DNA of 9,349 nucleotides, taken from contig PXDX01000113.1 in the NCBI GenBank assembly GCA_003564915.1, positions 1 to 9,349 of the forward strand. Reading direction: 5' to 3'. The notes below the pieces were generated by a model. The model had not been told where the DNA came from and did no database searches. It saw nothing but the letters and a program-made list of their open reading frames with translations. The DNA is from a candidate division WWE3 bacterium (GTDB lineage Bacteria > Patescibacteriota > WWE3 > UBA101185 > UBA10185). Within the stretch, counting starts at the first letter, position 1. Each line of letters begins with the position of its first letter. Positions 1 to 5,426 of the stretch are shown here, in pieces. A program made the translations under genes and the position numbers.

Positions 1-527
1 AATTAGTGGGAGGTAGAGTTTTAGTAATGTCTCCAAAAAACGGAGGTAATAAGGCCGATTGGATTGGAGTTCGCGAAGTGAGATCAAGGTACGGTTTTGG
101 TCCCGAGAGAATAGTTGATTACAAGGCTCTGAAAGGAGATCCCAGCGATAATATTCCCGGAGTGCCTGGAGTCGGAAAGGTTACTGCAACCAAATTACTG
201 CTTAAATACAGCTCTTTACATGAAATATATGATGACCTGGGCGGAGCTGCCAAGCTTATTGGAGAGAGTATGGCGGATAAATTAAAAAAAGGAAAAGACT
301 CAGCTTTTTTTAGCAGAGGTTTAGCTCAACTGGAGTCCGGCCTCGACTTAGACATAGAATTGGAGGACTGCTCTTTTGAAGGTTTGAATGAGAGCACAGT
401 CAGAGACGTTTTGGAAAAATATGATTTTCATTCTTTAGTTAGAAGATTGGGTGCGAACAACGGTTCGACGGGCAGATCCGAAGGCCCGGATAAAGGAAAA
501 GATTCCGGCCAGTTAGGCTTATTTTAA
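1..527 (+). CDS. 5'-3' exonuclease (PolA N-terminal-like), 3' part, with clamp-binding tail
   Basis: The gene is cut by the left edge; the frame is open to base 3, so the GTG at 6 is probably internal. The visible ~174 residues match the C-terminal half of the 5'-3' exonuclease domain found at the N-terminus of DNA polymerase I. The stretch DYKALKGDPSDNIPGVPGVG (about residues 39-58 counted from the GTG at 6) is the helix-hairpin-helix DNA-binding signature, followed by the expected ATKLL helix. The catalytic metal-binding acidic residues would lie upstream of the window. The protein stops soon after the exonuclease domain, so no polymerase domain is attached: this is a stand-alone flap/primer-removal nuclease. 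The last residues, QLGLF, match the bacterial beta-clamp-binding pentapeptide QL(S/D)LF, on a Gly/Ser/Lys-rich linker. Likely role: Okazaki fragment processing and excision repair on DNA. The family call is strong; the clamp tail is inferred from the motif. Confidence 0.92.
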   Translation, partial: LVGGRVLVMSPKNGGNKADWIGVREVRSRYGFGPERIVDYKALKGDPSDNIPGVPGVGKVTATKLLLKYSSLHEIYDDLGGAAKLIGESMADKLKKGKDSAFFSRGLAQLESGLDLDIELEDCSFEGLNESTVRDVLEKYDFHSLVRRLGANNGSTGRSEGPDKGKDSGQLGLF

Positions 528-545
528 TGACCTGTTTTTTTGTAG

Positions 546-610
546 AAAAAATAAGGGGCCAATTCAAAACAACTATCTCGCAACTAAGCGAAATATATAT
601 GAATTGGCCC
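546..610 (-). terminator. Hairpin terminator with nested loop for the 59-aa peptide gene
   Basis: The arms GGGCCAATTCA (556-566) and TGAATTGGCCC (600-610) are a perfect 11-bp inverted repeat. The 33-base loop holds a second small hairpin, TCGC (578-581) / GCGA (588-591), around AACTAA. Read on the minus strand, the stem begins 7 bases after the peptide gene's stop and is followed by CTTA and six T residues (551 to 546), as in an intrinsic terminator. On the plus strand no T run follows the right arm, so it serves the minus strand. The large structured loop is unusual for a simple terminator. Confidence 0.7.
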
Positions 611-617
611 TATCGGG

Positions 618-797
618 TTAGAGAAACGATAAAAGGATCCGGAACGCTTCCGGAACCTTGCTGAAGACCCCTCCGGGTCCGGCACACATCGGGTCCGCCT
701 GACATTCGGCCGCAGCGGCCATAAGAACAGCTGTGGCGAGAACTACCACAGCGAAGACCGCCCACGGTAAAACTGCTCTTACCATTTTCTTCATCAT
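618..797 (-). CDS. Small secreted peptide, 59 aa, function unknown
   Basis: This small gene encodes a basic N-terminus (MMKKMVR), a hydrophobic stretch of about 20 residues rich in Ala, Val and Leu, and a run of four Ala before ECQ, where signal peptidase could cut (about residue 30). The predicted mature peptide has about 29 residues: two cysteines spaced C-x5-C (residues 32 and 38), a GPGG turn, and a hydrophobic C-terminal segment FSKVPEAFRILLSFL. No family is recognised. The case for a real gene is the complete set of signals: TTGCCT-N17-TATAAT promoter, GGAGGAGGG ribosome site 3 bases before the first ATG, TAA stop and a hairpin terminator. The second ATG (792-794) is an equally good start. 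By my count 77 of the 120 bases from 641 to 760 are G or C, clearly above the flanking DNA. It lies alone between two plus-strand genes. It could be a signalling or antagonistic peptide or a small envelope component; these are guesses. Confidence 0.8.
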   Translation of the reverse strand: MMKKMVRAVLPWAVFAVVVLATAVLMAAAAECQADPMCAGPGGVFSKVPEAFRILLSFL

Positions 798-800
798 TTT

Positions 801-809
801 CCCTCCTCC
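801..809 (-). promoter_or_regulatory. Strong Shine-Dalgarno site of the 59-aa peptide gene
   Basis: On the minus strand the sequence GGAGGAGGG precedes the ATG at 797 by 3 bases. It offers two overlapping AGGAGG/GGAGG registers, spaced about 4-7 bases from the first ATG and about 7-10 from the second. Most other genes here lack such a site. Confidence 0.8.
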
Positions 810-832
810 GGGTTATGGTCTAATACTATAGG

Positions 833-861
833 ATTATACTATATATATTGAAAGTAGGCAA
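833..861 (-). promoter_or_regulatory. Promoter of the 59-aa peptide gene (TTGCCT-N17-TATAAT)
   Basis: On the minus strand a perfect TATAAT (-10; 838 to 833) lies exactly 17 bases downstream of TTGCCT (-35; 861 to 856, 4 of 6 to consensus). Transcription would begin near 826 and give a leader of about 29 bases that contains the Shine-Dalgarno site. Position, spacing and order relative to the gene all fit a housekeeping sigma promoter. Confidence 0.75.
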
Positions 862-896
862 CTTTCCAAATCTTTCAGTACCCGGCACACAACTAT

Positions 897-921
897 TTGA
901 CGCTTTCTCTCCTGCTATAAT
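897..921 (+). promoter_or_regulatory. Extended -10 promoter of tsaD, giving a nearly leaderless mRNA
   Basis: TGCTATAAT at 913-921 is a consensus extended -10 element. TTGACG (897-902) upstream resembles a -35 box, but the spacer is only 13 bases, so the extended -10 probably does the work. The expected start of transcription is about 928, one base before the tsaD ATG at 929. There is no Shine-Dalgarno sequence before that ATG, which agrees with leaderless translation. Confidence 0.55.
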
Positions 922-928
922 GGGTTAT

Positions 929-1924
929 ATGAGAATTTTAGGTATAGAAACCTCATGTGATGAAACGGCCGCTTCCGTAGTAGAAGATGGAACAAAGGAA
1001 ATAGCTTTTGTATTGGCATCTTCCAAGGAATTTCATGAAAAGACGGGGGGAGTGGTCCCTGAGATCGCCGCCCGCAAGCAGCTGGATTTTATAGTACCGG
1101 TTTTGGATGAAGTGTTTGCCCAAGTTCCCAAGAACTCTATTGACGCAATCGCTGTCACACAAGGTCCGGGGCTGATAGGCTCTCTTATTGTAGGTATTGA
1201 AGCCGCAAAAGCCCTTTCCTTGGGTCTGTCCAAACCAGTGATCCCTGTCAATCATTTGGTTGCCCATATTTACGCCAACTTTTTAAGCCATGCTGCAGAG
1301 GAAATCACTTTTCCCGCAGTAGTTTTGGTTGTAAGCGGAGGACATACGGATCTAGTGCTGATGCTTGATCATGGAAGAATGAGGCATCTGGGGAGTACGT
1401 TGGACGATGCGGCCGGAGAGGCGTTTGATAAAACGGCTCGTATTCTAGGGATTGCCGATTATCTTGGCGGAGCAAAACTTTCCCGTGCCGCAGCTGAATG
1501 TAAGGAGAACATTTTATCAGGAACGTTGCCAAGACCAATGATAGGCAGGGATAATTATGATTTTTCCTTTTCAGGGCTGAAAACAGCCGCCAAAAGATTG
1601 GTAGAAAAAGGCGAATATTCCGTAGAAGCAATAGCTTGTGAGTTTGAAACGGCAGCCGTTGATGTGTTGGTTTCTAAAACAATAAGGGCTGCTTCTAATT
1701 ATAATAGTGAATCAATCCTTTTGGGGGGAGGGGTTGCGGCCAACACTCCGCTGAGAAAGCGTATGGAAATAGAAGCTCAAAACTTGGGGATTGATCTGTT
1801 CCTTCCGGATATTAGACTTTGCGGAGACAACGCCTCCACCGTAGCTTCAGCGGCTTTTTTCAATAATTCTCCTACCGAATTTGCCAATCTTAATCCCGAC
1901 CCCTCCCTGACAATTACAGACTAG
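929..1924 (+). CDS. tsaD: tRNA N6-adenosine threonylcarbamoyltransferase TsaD
   Basis: TsaD (Kae1/YgjD family) transfers the threonylcarbamoyl group to A37 of ANN-decoding tRNAs, working with TsaB and TsaE in the cytoplasm. The 331-residue length is normal. The start was set at ATG 929 because it gives the family N-terminus MRILGIETSCDETAA; the frame extends upstream to a TTG at 848, but that extension is not family-like and contains the promoter. Other signatures are VVPEIAARKQ, TQGPGLIGSL, the metal-ligand pair H-x3-H in NHLVAH, VSGGHTDL, DDAAGEAFDKTARILG, DFSFSGLKTA, LGGGVAANTPLR and CGDNAS, whose Asp is a metal ligand. Two spots deviate from the usual family pattern: the YPGGP loop reads YLGGA, and the middle of the H-x3-H motif is LVA rather than the common (L/M)EG/A. 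Overall conservation indicates a working enzyme. It stands alone, divergent from the peptide gene. Confidence 0.96.
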   Translation: MRILGIETSCDETAASVVEDGTKEIAFVLASSKEFHEKTGGVVPEIAARKQLDFIVPVLDEVFAQVPKNSIDAIAVTQGPGLIGSLIVGIEAAKALSLGLSKPVIPVNHLVAHIYANFLSHAAEEITFPAVVLVVSGGHTDLVLMLDHGRMRHLGSTLDDAAGEAFDKTARILGIADYLGGAKLSRAAAECKENILSGTLPRPMIGRDNYDFSFSGLKTAAKRLVEKGEYSVEAIACEFETAAVDVLVSKTIRAASNYNSESILLGGGVAANTPLRKRMEIEAQNLGIDLFLPDIRLCGDNASTVASAAFFNNSPTEFANLNPDPSLTITD

Positions 1925-1989
1925 TACTTGACGTCTTTAGTGACTTTCAGCGGAAAATAACTCAATCTCTATATAGAAGAACCGATCCC

Positions 1990-2004
1990 TCTATTTTAAA
2001 TAGA
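1990..2004. repeat. Palindrome TCTATTT-T-AAATAGA in the tsaD-comF spacer
   Basis: Seven-base arms are perfectly complementary around a single T. The centre is too short for a stable RNA hairpin without unpairing some bases, so a protein-binding site is more likely than a terminator. The rest of the 208-bp spacer (1925-2132) holds no open frame that I would call a gene; it is AT-rich, with the octamer ACTATAGG twice (2048-2055, 2071-2078). Confidence 0.35.
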
Positions 2005-2014
2005 TAATATGCGC

Positions 2015-2042
2015 TTGCGGTATCAAGTAATCACAGTAGAAT
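2015..2042 (+). promoter_or_regulatory. Possible promoter for the comF-like gene
   Basis: TTGCGG (2015-2020) and TAGAAT (2037-2042, 5 of 6 to the -10 consensus) are 16 bases apart. Transcription would start near 2049 and leave a leader of about 84 bases. The -35 match is weak (3 of 6); this is the best candidate I found in the spacer but not a firm one. Confidence 0.3.
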
Positions 2043-2120
2043 ATGAGACTATAGGTGATTTGAACTTCTTACTATAGGAAGTACTCTCTCTGCATCCTGT
2101 TGTTAAAGAAAATATTCAAT

Positions 2121-2144
2121 TGTGGATAACTTATGGATAACTTA
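2121..2144. repeat. 11-bp tandem repeat forming two DnaA-box-like sites at the comF start
   Basis: TGGATAACTTA occurs twice head to tail (2123-2133 and 2134-2144), crossing the ATG at 2133. The first copy, with its flank, gives TGTGGATAA (2121-2129), the exact complement of the consensus DnaA box TTATCCACA. The second gives TATGGATAA (2132-2140), one base away from consensus. The 11-base phase puts both on the same helix face. Repeat and match are seen; DnaA binding is inference. Confidence 0.5.
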
Positions 2145-2771
2145 TTAAATCTAATGTTTCCTCCCAAGTGCGTGTTCTGTGAGAATTACGGGAATTACGT
2201 TTGTCGTGCCTGCTTACAGTCCTGTAGAACCGTTAAAAAGTTTTACAAGATTGGGCCTCTCTATAACGGAAAGTTCTTATATATTTTTTGTTACTTCGTC
2301 TATGAGAACAAAGTGAGGGACTGTATTCGCAATGCTAAATATTCTCGAAAGCAGTTCGCTGTTCTCACGGAATTGTCAAAATACGCTTTGGAGGGGTCTA
2401 TGGCCGAAAGGATAAAATTTCAGAATGCCTACGTTATCCCCGTACCTTTAAGCAAGAAAAAGATGCGTTATAGAGGTTTTAATCAAGCCGCGGTAGTAGC
2501 CGCCGTATTTGGAAAGGCCTACGGCCTTCCTGTGCGAGATTCAGTGTTGTTTAGGAAGAAAGAAACAATATCACAGCACAGGCTTGATCGGGAAAGAAGG
2601 CTGAAAAACATGCGCGGAGCATTTTATGCCTCTTCTTTAGCTGCAGGGAGGTCGTTTGTTTTGATTGATGATATCTACACGACCGGAGCAACGTTGATTG
2701 AGGCCGCAGAGAGCCTGTACAAGAAAGAGGCGCTGCAAGTTACTGCCTTTACCTTGAGCAGGTGCTTATAA
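2133..2771 (+). CDS. comF: ComF-family phosphoribosyltransferase-like protein
   Basis: The 212-residue protein has the two-part ComF architecture. An N-terminal zinc ribbon carries two CxxC pairs (KCVFC near residue 12 and VCRAC near 24). The C-terminal phosphoribosyltransferase fold contains VIPVPLSKKKMRYRGFNQ (about 105-122) and the PRPP-binding loop VLIDDIYTTGATL (about 176-188). ComF proteins are linked to natural transformation, acting at the cytoplasmic side on incoming single-stranded DNA; the substrate of the PRTase-like fold is uncertain. The ATG at 2133 gives the standard short N-terminus before the zinc ribbon. No Shine-Dalgarno sequence is visible; the start lies inside an 11-bp tandem repeat with DnaA-box character. 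It follows tsaD after 208 bp and is convergent with the next gene, 42 bp away. CPR bacteria commonly keep competence genes, which suits this call. Confidence 0.9.
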   Translation: MDNLLNLMFPPKCVFCENYGNYVCRACLQSCRTVKKFYKIGPLYNGKFLYIFCYFVYENKVRDCIRNAKYSRKQFAVLTELSKYALEGSMAERIKFQNAYVIPVPLSKKKMRYRGFNQAAVVAAVFGKAYGLPVRDSVLFRKKETISQHRLDRERRLKNMRGAFYASSLAAGRSFVLIDDIYTTGATLIEAAESLYKKEALQVTAFTLSRCL

Positions 2772-2813
2772 ATTTTCTTACATCTAATAGGCTCTACTCA
2801 CAGGTGCGTAGGG

Positions 2814-4511
2814 CTATTCCATCGGGATTTTATAAACTCTGGTTCCGCTGAGTACAAACAAGTTTTGCTCCTGTTTATCAGGAACCGCGCCTTGGATGTT
2901 TGACCAGAAGCTGTTGGATAGCTCCGCGACAAAAGACCCCTCCCTAGAAAGAACTAAGACCCTGTTATTATCTTCGTCGGCTATGTAGATATTTCCCCAA
3001 TTCCAATTGGCCTCCAGAAGCGTAGGGTTCTCCAGAGGAGTTTCAAGGCTCGAGATCTCAAAGAATCCGTCTTTAACTCCGCTGGTGTAGCGTACTATTT
3101 CCCCGTCCCTTGTAATTATAAAAATGCTTATCGCTATAGACATGTCCCTGGCTCCCTCAAAATCATTGCTATCTGCCCAAAGAACTTTGTCGCTTCCGGC
3201 TTCAGAGGAGGGGTATCTGTATATGGAACCCCCCTCGATTTGATAAATATACTCTAAATAGGGGCAGAAAGCTGCAGCTTCGGGCAAGGATAAGGAGCGA
3301 ATCTCATCTCCCACCGTATCATATACATGTAGCTGTTCCGCAGCCTTTATAAACAGCTCCTCTTCCTTGATCTTGGAACGATACCCTCCATCGAATGTAA
3401 GGTCAGGAAGAATTTTGAATCCCGGTATTTTGGTGTCGGATATGTATAGCTCTCCTTGAGACCCCAGCACGTATATGTTTTCTTGGATGACAGCAATCGA
3501 TAAAGGATCTACGTTTGAATCTACTATCTTTAGATCATAGAATATTTCTGGATCCTTTGCGGCAATAAGGGCCGAGTCATTATCCGGCATACTCACGTCT
3601 TCCAAAACGCTTTCTTGCATTTCTCTAGAAGGCTTACTTCTGAGCTCGTTGTTTATTGAATATATTATTGCTGCTGCAAAAGAGGTGATCAAAATACCTG
3701 TAACTATATAAGTTAATAATTTTTTATTAAACTGAAAATTACTTTTAGATGTCAATTTTCTGACTCCTGCTCTGGTGACGGGCGGCTTTCTTTTTACAAT
3801 GGTTTTCTTTATTTTTGAAAGCACATCTTTAGTTTTGTTTGGTTTTTTAAGGATCATTTTTCCAAGATCTTCCACATTCGTTTTATCGTCGCTTGCTTCC
3901 TGGACATCAAATTTGATCATCAGGCAAGCCTCTGTGCTTTCGAGATTTTCCAGCGCGGAAGGATCAAGCCTCAGCAGGTCTTTAGGCTTGTATCTTTGTG
4001 CGAAGGGTTTTGTGGATAGGATCACCACATCATCTTCTTTGACCCTTCCTGTAGAGACAGAAAATTTATTCTCGGTTACCATATCAATTTCCTTGAACTC
4101 TCCTGCTCTAACTATAAATTCTTCGCCTTCGCCGTACCGCACAATGTATAAGATATTTTCTTTGAGAACGGCTATGGTTATGTCAAACTTCGCTTTTTCC
4201 GTGGTTTGCTCATCGGTAAATTGGAAGACAGCTTCTTTTACTTCAATGACGGCGCTTTCAAGGACTTGAACCGGAGATATATTATCTGACTGGTAATAAG
4301 ATCTTCTAAGTATGTCCTCTATCAGTTTATTTACCAGATCTGTCTCATATGCCGTTTCCTCGCTTAGGAAATAAATTCCATATAAAATTCCTTTATGTAG
4401 GCTTTCCTCTTCTTCTTCCAGCTTTACTTCTATTATGCTTGAGAATGATTTCTCTACCGGAGATAGCTTTGGAGATATTCTTTGAGTTTTGGCTACAATC
4501 TCTTTTCTCAT
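2814..4511 (-). CDS. Membrane protein: degenerate PP2C-like domain, one TM helix, outer beta-propeller
   Basis: The 565-residue protein has three parts. Residues ~20-205 resemble a PPM/PP2C phosphatase fold: KFDITIAVLKENILYIVRYG then a later GRVKEDDVVILST, the usual strand pattern. The metal-binding GD motif reads GEGE, and other expected Asp positions are not evident, so it is probably a binding or sensing pseudophosphatase. After a Lys-rich linker (~220-255), one transmembrane helix spans ~265-285. Residues ~325-565 form repeated beta strands like a propeller; GNIYIADEDNNRVLVLSREG (~512-531) is an NHL-type blade. The short basic cytoplasmic linker before the helix suggests an inside phosphatase-like part and an outside propeller. 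It is the last gene of a probable three-gene operon, starting 10 bases after the preceding stop, without a Shine-Dalgarno site. The function is unknown; signal transmission across the membrane is an inference from architecture. The phosphatase-like part is the least certain. Confidence 0.75.
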   Translation of the reverse strand: MRKEIVAKTQRISPKLSPVEKSFSSIIEVKLEEEEESLHKGILYGIYFLSEETAYETDLVNKLIEDILRRSYYQSDNISPVQVLESAVIEVKEAVFQFTDEQTTEKAKFDITIAVLKENILYIVRYGEGEEFIVRAGEFKEIDMVTENKFSVSTGRVKEDDVVILSTKPFAQRYKPKDLLRLDPSALENLESTEACLMIKFDVQEASDDKTNVEDLGKMILKKPNKTKDVLSKIKKTIVKRKPPVTRAGVRKLTSKSNFQFNKKLLTYIVTGILITSFAAAIIYSINNELRSKPSREMQESVLEDVSMPDNDSALIAAKDPEIFYDLKIVDSNVDPLSIAVIQENIYVLGSQGELYISDTKIPGFKILPDLTFDGGYRSKIKEEELFIKAAEQLHVYDTVGDEIRSLSLPEAAAFCPYLEYIYQIEGGSIYRYPSSEAGSDKVLWADSNDFEGARDMSIAISIFIITRDGEIVRYTSGVKDGFFEISSLETPLENPTLLEANWNWGNIYIADEDNNRVLVLSREGSFVAELSNSFWSNIQGAVPDKQEQNLFVLSGTRVYKIPME

Positions 4512-4521
4512 GTCGAGAGGA

Positions 4522-4749
4522 CTAAAGCAATAGAACCAATGAGATAATTAATACTATTACGGAGGCTAAAAAATGGAGTTGTGCCAACGATCTGAATATT
4601 GTCGCTGCCGGGGTTTTGAAGCTAATATTCATTAATCTAACTTGTTTTATCATTAAAAATGCGAACATTACGTACACACCTTCCAAAAAGATAAAAAGAT
4701 ATCGCAATAACTGCTCGAAATTACCGATGATTATTAAATCAGCGCCCAT
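4522..4749 (-). CDS. Small two-helix membrane protein, function unknown
   Basis: The 75-residue protein has two predicted membrane helices, about residues 13-35 (LLRYLFIFLEGVYVMFAFLM) and 58-75 (HFLASVIVLIISLVLLL). They are joined by a short polar loop, QVRLMNISFKTPAATIFRS. It has no signal peptide and no recognisable catalytic motif. The ATG at 4749 overlaps the last 11 bases of the upstream PH-domain gene, in a different frame, which points to translational coupling; the only purine run (AAGG) is too close to the ATG to be a normal ribosome site. Small proteins of this shape recur beside envelope genes in CPR genomes, but I cannot name the family safely. Its place between a PH-domain membrane protein and a phosphatase/propeller membrane protein suggests that the three act together at the membrane. 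Confidence 0.75.
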   Translation of the reverse strand: MGADLIIIGNFEQLLRYLFIFLEGVYVMFAFLMIKQVRLMNISFKTPAATIFRSLAQLHFLASVIVLIISLVLLL

Positions 4750-5290
4750 ACCTTAGTTTTACTACAAAATCAGATATCAGATCCCTGACTTTTGCGGGAT
4801 TATCAACGTCCTCAAATTCTATTTCCCTTTGACTTCCGGCGGTCTGAATATATACATACCCGTAATTAAATATCATTCTTAAAGAGCCCTTTACCTTGGA
4901 GGTTACATCTTCCACATTTCTTATAGGAGCCTCGGATATGTTTTTATACAGAAGTCCATGGAAATCTATATCCACAACTTTCTTGTCGCTGACGATATAG
5001 ACGTTAAAGTACCATATTAGGAATTTATGGTAAGCAAAACCAATAACGGCTAAATACCAAAAAAGAACTATAATAAAAGCAAAGTCCGGAGAAATAAATT
5101 CTTTCCCCGGAACAGGATAAAAAAGACTGGCTATAAAAGGAACGAAAAGCGCAAGTATAGTAAGGGAGATCCAACCTAAATTGGTGATGAAGCTGCCCCT
5201 AAACAGATATACTATGTTTTCGTCTTTATCCTCCCCATCATAACGTGCATTTCTGGGATTTTTAATAAAAGATGATAACAGCATTTCCAT
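4739..5290 (-). CDS. Membrane protein with bacterial PH domain (DUF304/YdbS-like)
   Basis: The 183-residue protein begins with a soluble segment (residues 1-35) containing the ENIVYLFRGSF stretch. Two membrane helices follow (about 37-58 and 70-93), then a bacterial pleckstrin-homology fold (about 94-180). The PH signature is WYFNVYIVSDKKVVDIDF, then RNVEDVTSKVKGSLRMIFNYGYVYIQTAG and a closing helix DNPAKVRDLISDFV. It belongs with the bPH_2 type of membrane-anchored bacterial PH proteins; the biochemical role of this group is poorly known. The ATG at 5290 was chosen because an extended -10 box sits 9 bases upstream. The gene ends in TGA, evidence against a code that reads UGA as glycine. It opens an operon with the two genes that follow. 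It lies 136 bp downstream of the polytopic membrane gene. Confidence 0.85.
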   Translation of the reverse strand: MEMLLSSFIKNPRNARYDGEDKDENIVYLFRGSFITNLGWISLTILALFVPFIASLFYPVPGKEFISPDFAFIIVLFWYLAVIGFAYHKFLIWYFNVYIVSDKKVVDIDFHGLLYKNISEAPIRNVEDVTSKVKGSLRMIFNYGYVYIQTAGSQREIEFEDVDNPAKVRDLISDFVVKLRYGR

Positions 5291-5299
5291 ACTGACGGT

Positions 5300-5308
5300 A
5301 TTATAACA
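5300..5308 (-). promoter_or_regulatory. Extended -10 promoter of the PH-domain gene
   Basis: On the minus strand TGTTATAAT (5308 to 5300) is a perfect extended -10 element. The expected transcription start is about 5293, leaving only 3 bases before the ATG at 5290. No -35 match is found at normal distance, as is common for extended -10 promoters, and there is no room for a Shine-Dalgarno site. Confidence 0.6.
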
Positions 5309-5353
5309 TTTAACTACTGTACGAGCCTTTATTTAATTAGAAGACAAAGCCGG

Positions 5354-5369
5354 AATTATCGGGATAATT
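5354..5369. repeat. Palindrome AATTATC-GG-GATAATT upstream of the PH-gene promoter
   Basis: Seven-base arms are perfectly inverted around GG. It lies about 46 bp upstream of the -10 box of the PH-domain operon and downstream of the previous gene's stop. It has no T tract on the minus strand, so it is better read as a possible operator than as a terminator. A second, imperfect palindrome follows at 5390-5403 (GGG-T-AGATCT-T-CCC). Both may be chance. Confidence 0.3.
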
Positions 5370-5426
5370 TCAAGGATGTTTCTTTGGTCGGGTAGATCTT
5401 CCCATTGAACGCAAATATTTCTCAGT

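Noticed and set aside
531..552. T7-GTAG-A6 inverted run after the exonuclease stop as a plus-strand terminator
   Set aside because: The stem would be only A-T pairs with no following T tract; most of the A run is better explained as the T tract of the minus-strand terminator.
848..928. Upstream TTG extension of tsaD by 27 residues
   Set aside because: The family N-terminus begins at MRILGIETSC; the extension overlaps the TATAAT box and shows no similarity to TsaD.
2786..2818. Imperfect hairpin AATAG...CTAC / GTAG...CTATT between the convergent comF and propeller genes
   Set aside because: It is interrupted by a mismatched bulge, is AT-rich, has no T tract on either strand, and overlaps the end of the minus-strand gene.
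4011..4019. TGTGGATAG, a near DnaA box
   Set aside because: A single site inside a coding region with no partner nearby; likely chance.
3775..4269. Long plus-strand open frame opposite the phosphatase/propeller gene
   Set aside because: Antisense shadow with no ribosome site or recognisable protein features; the minus-strand gene has domain structure.
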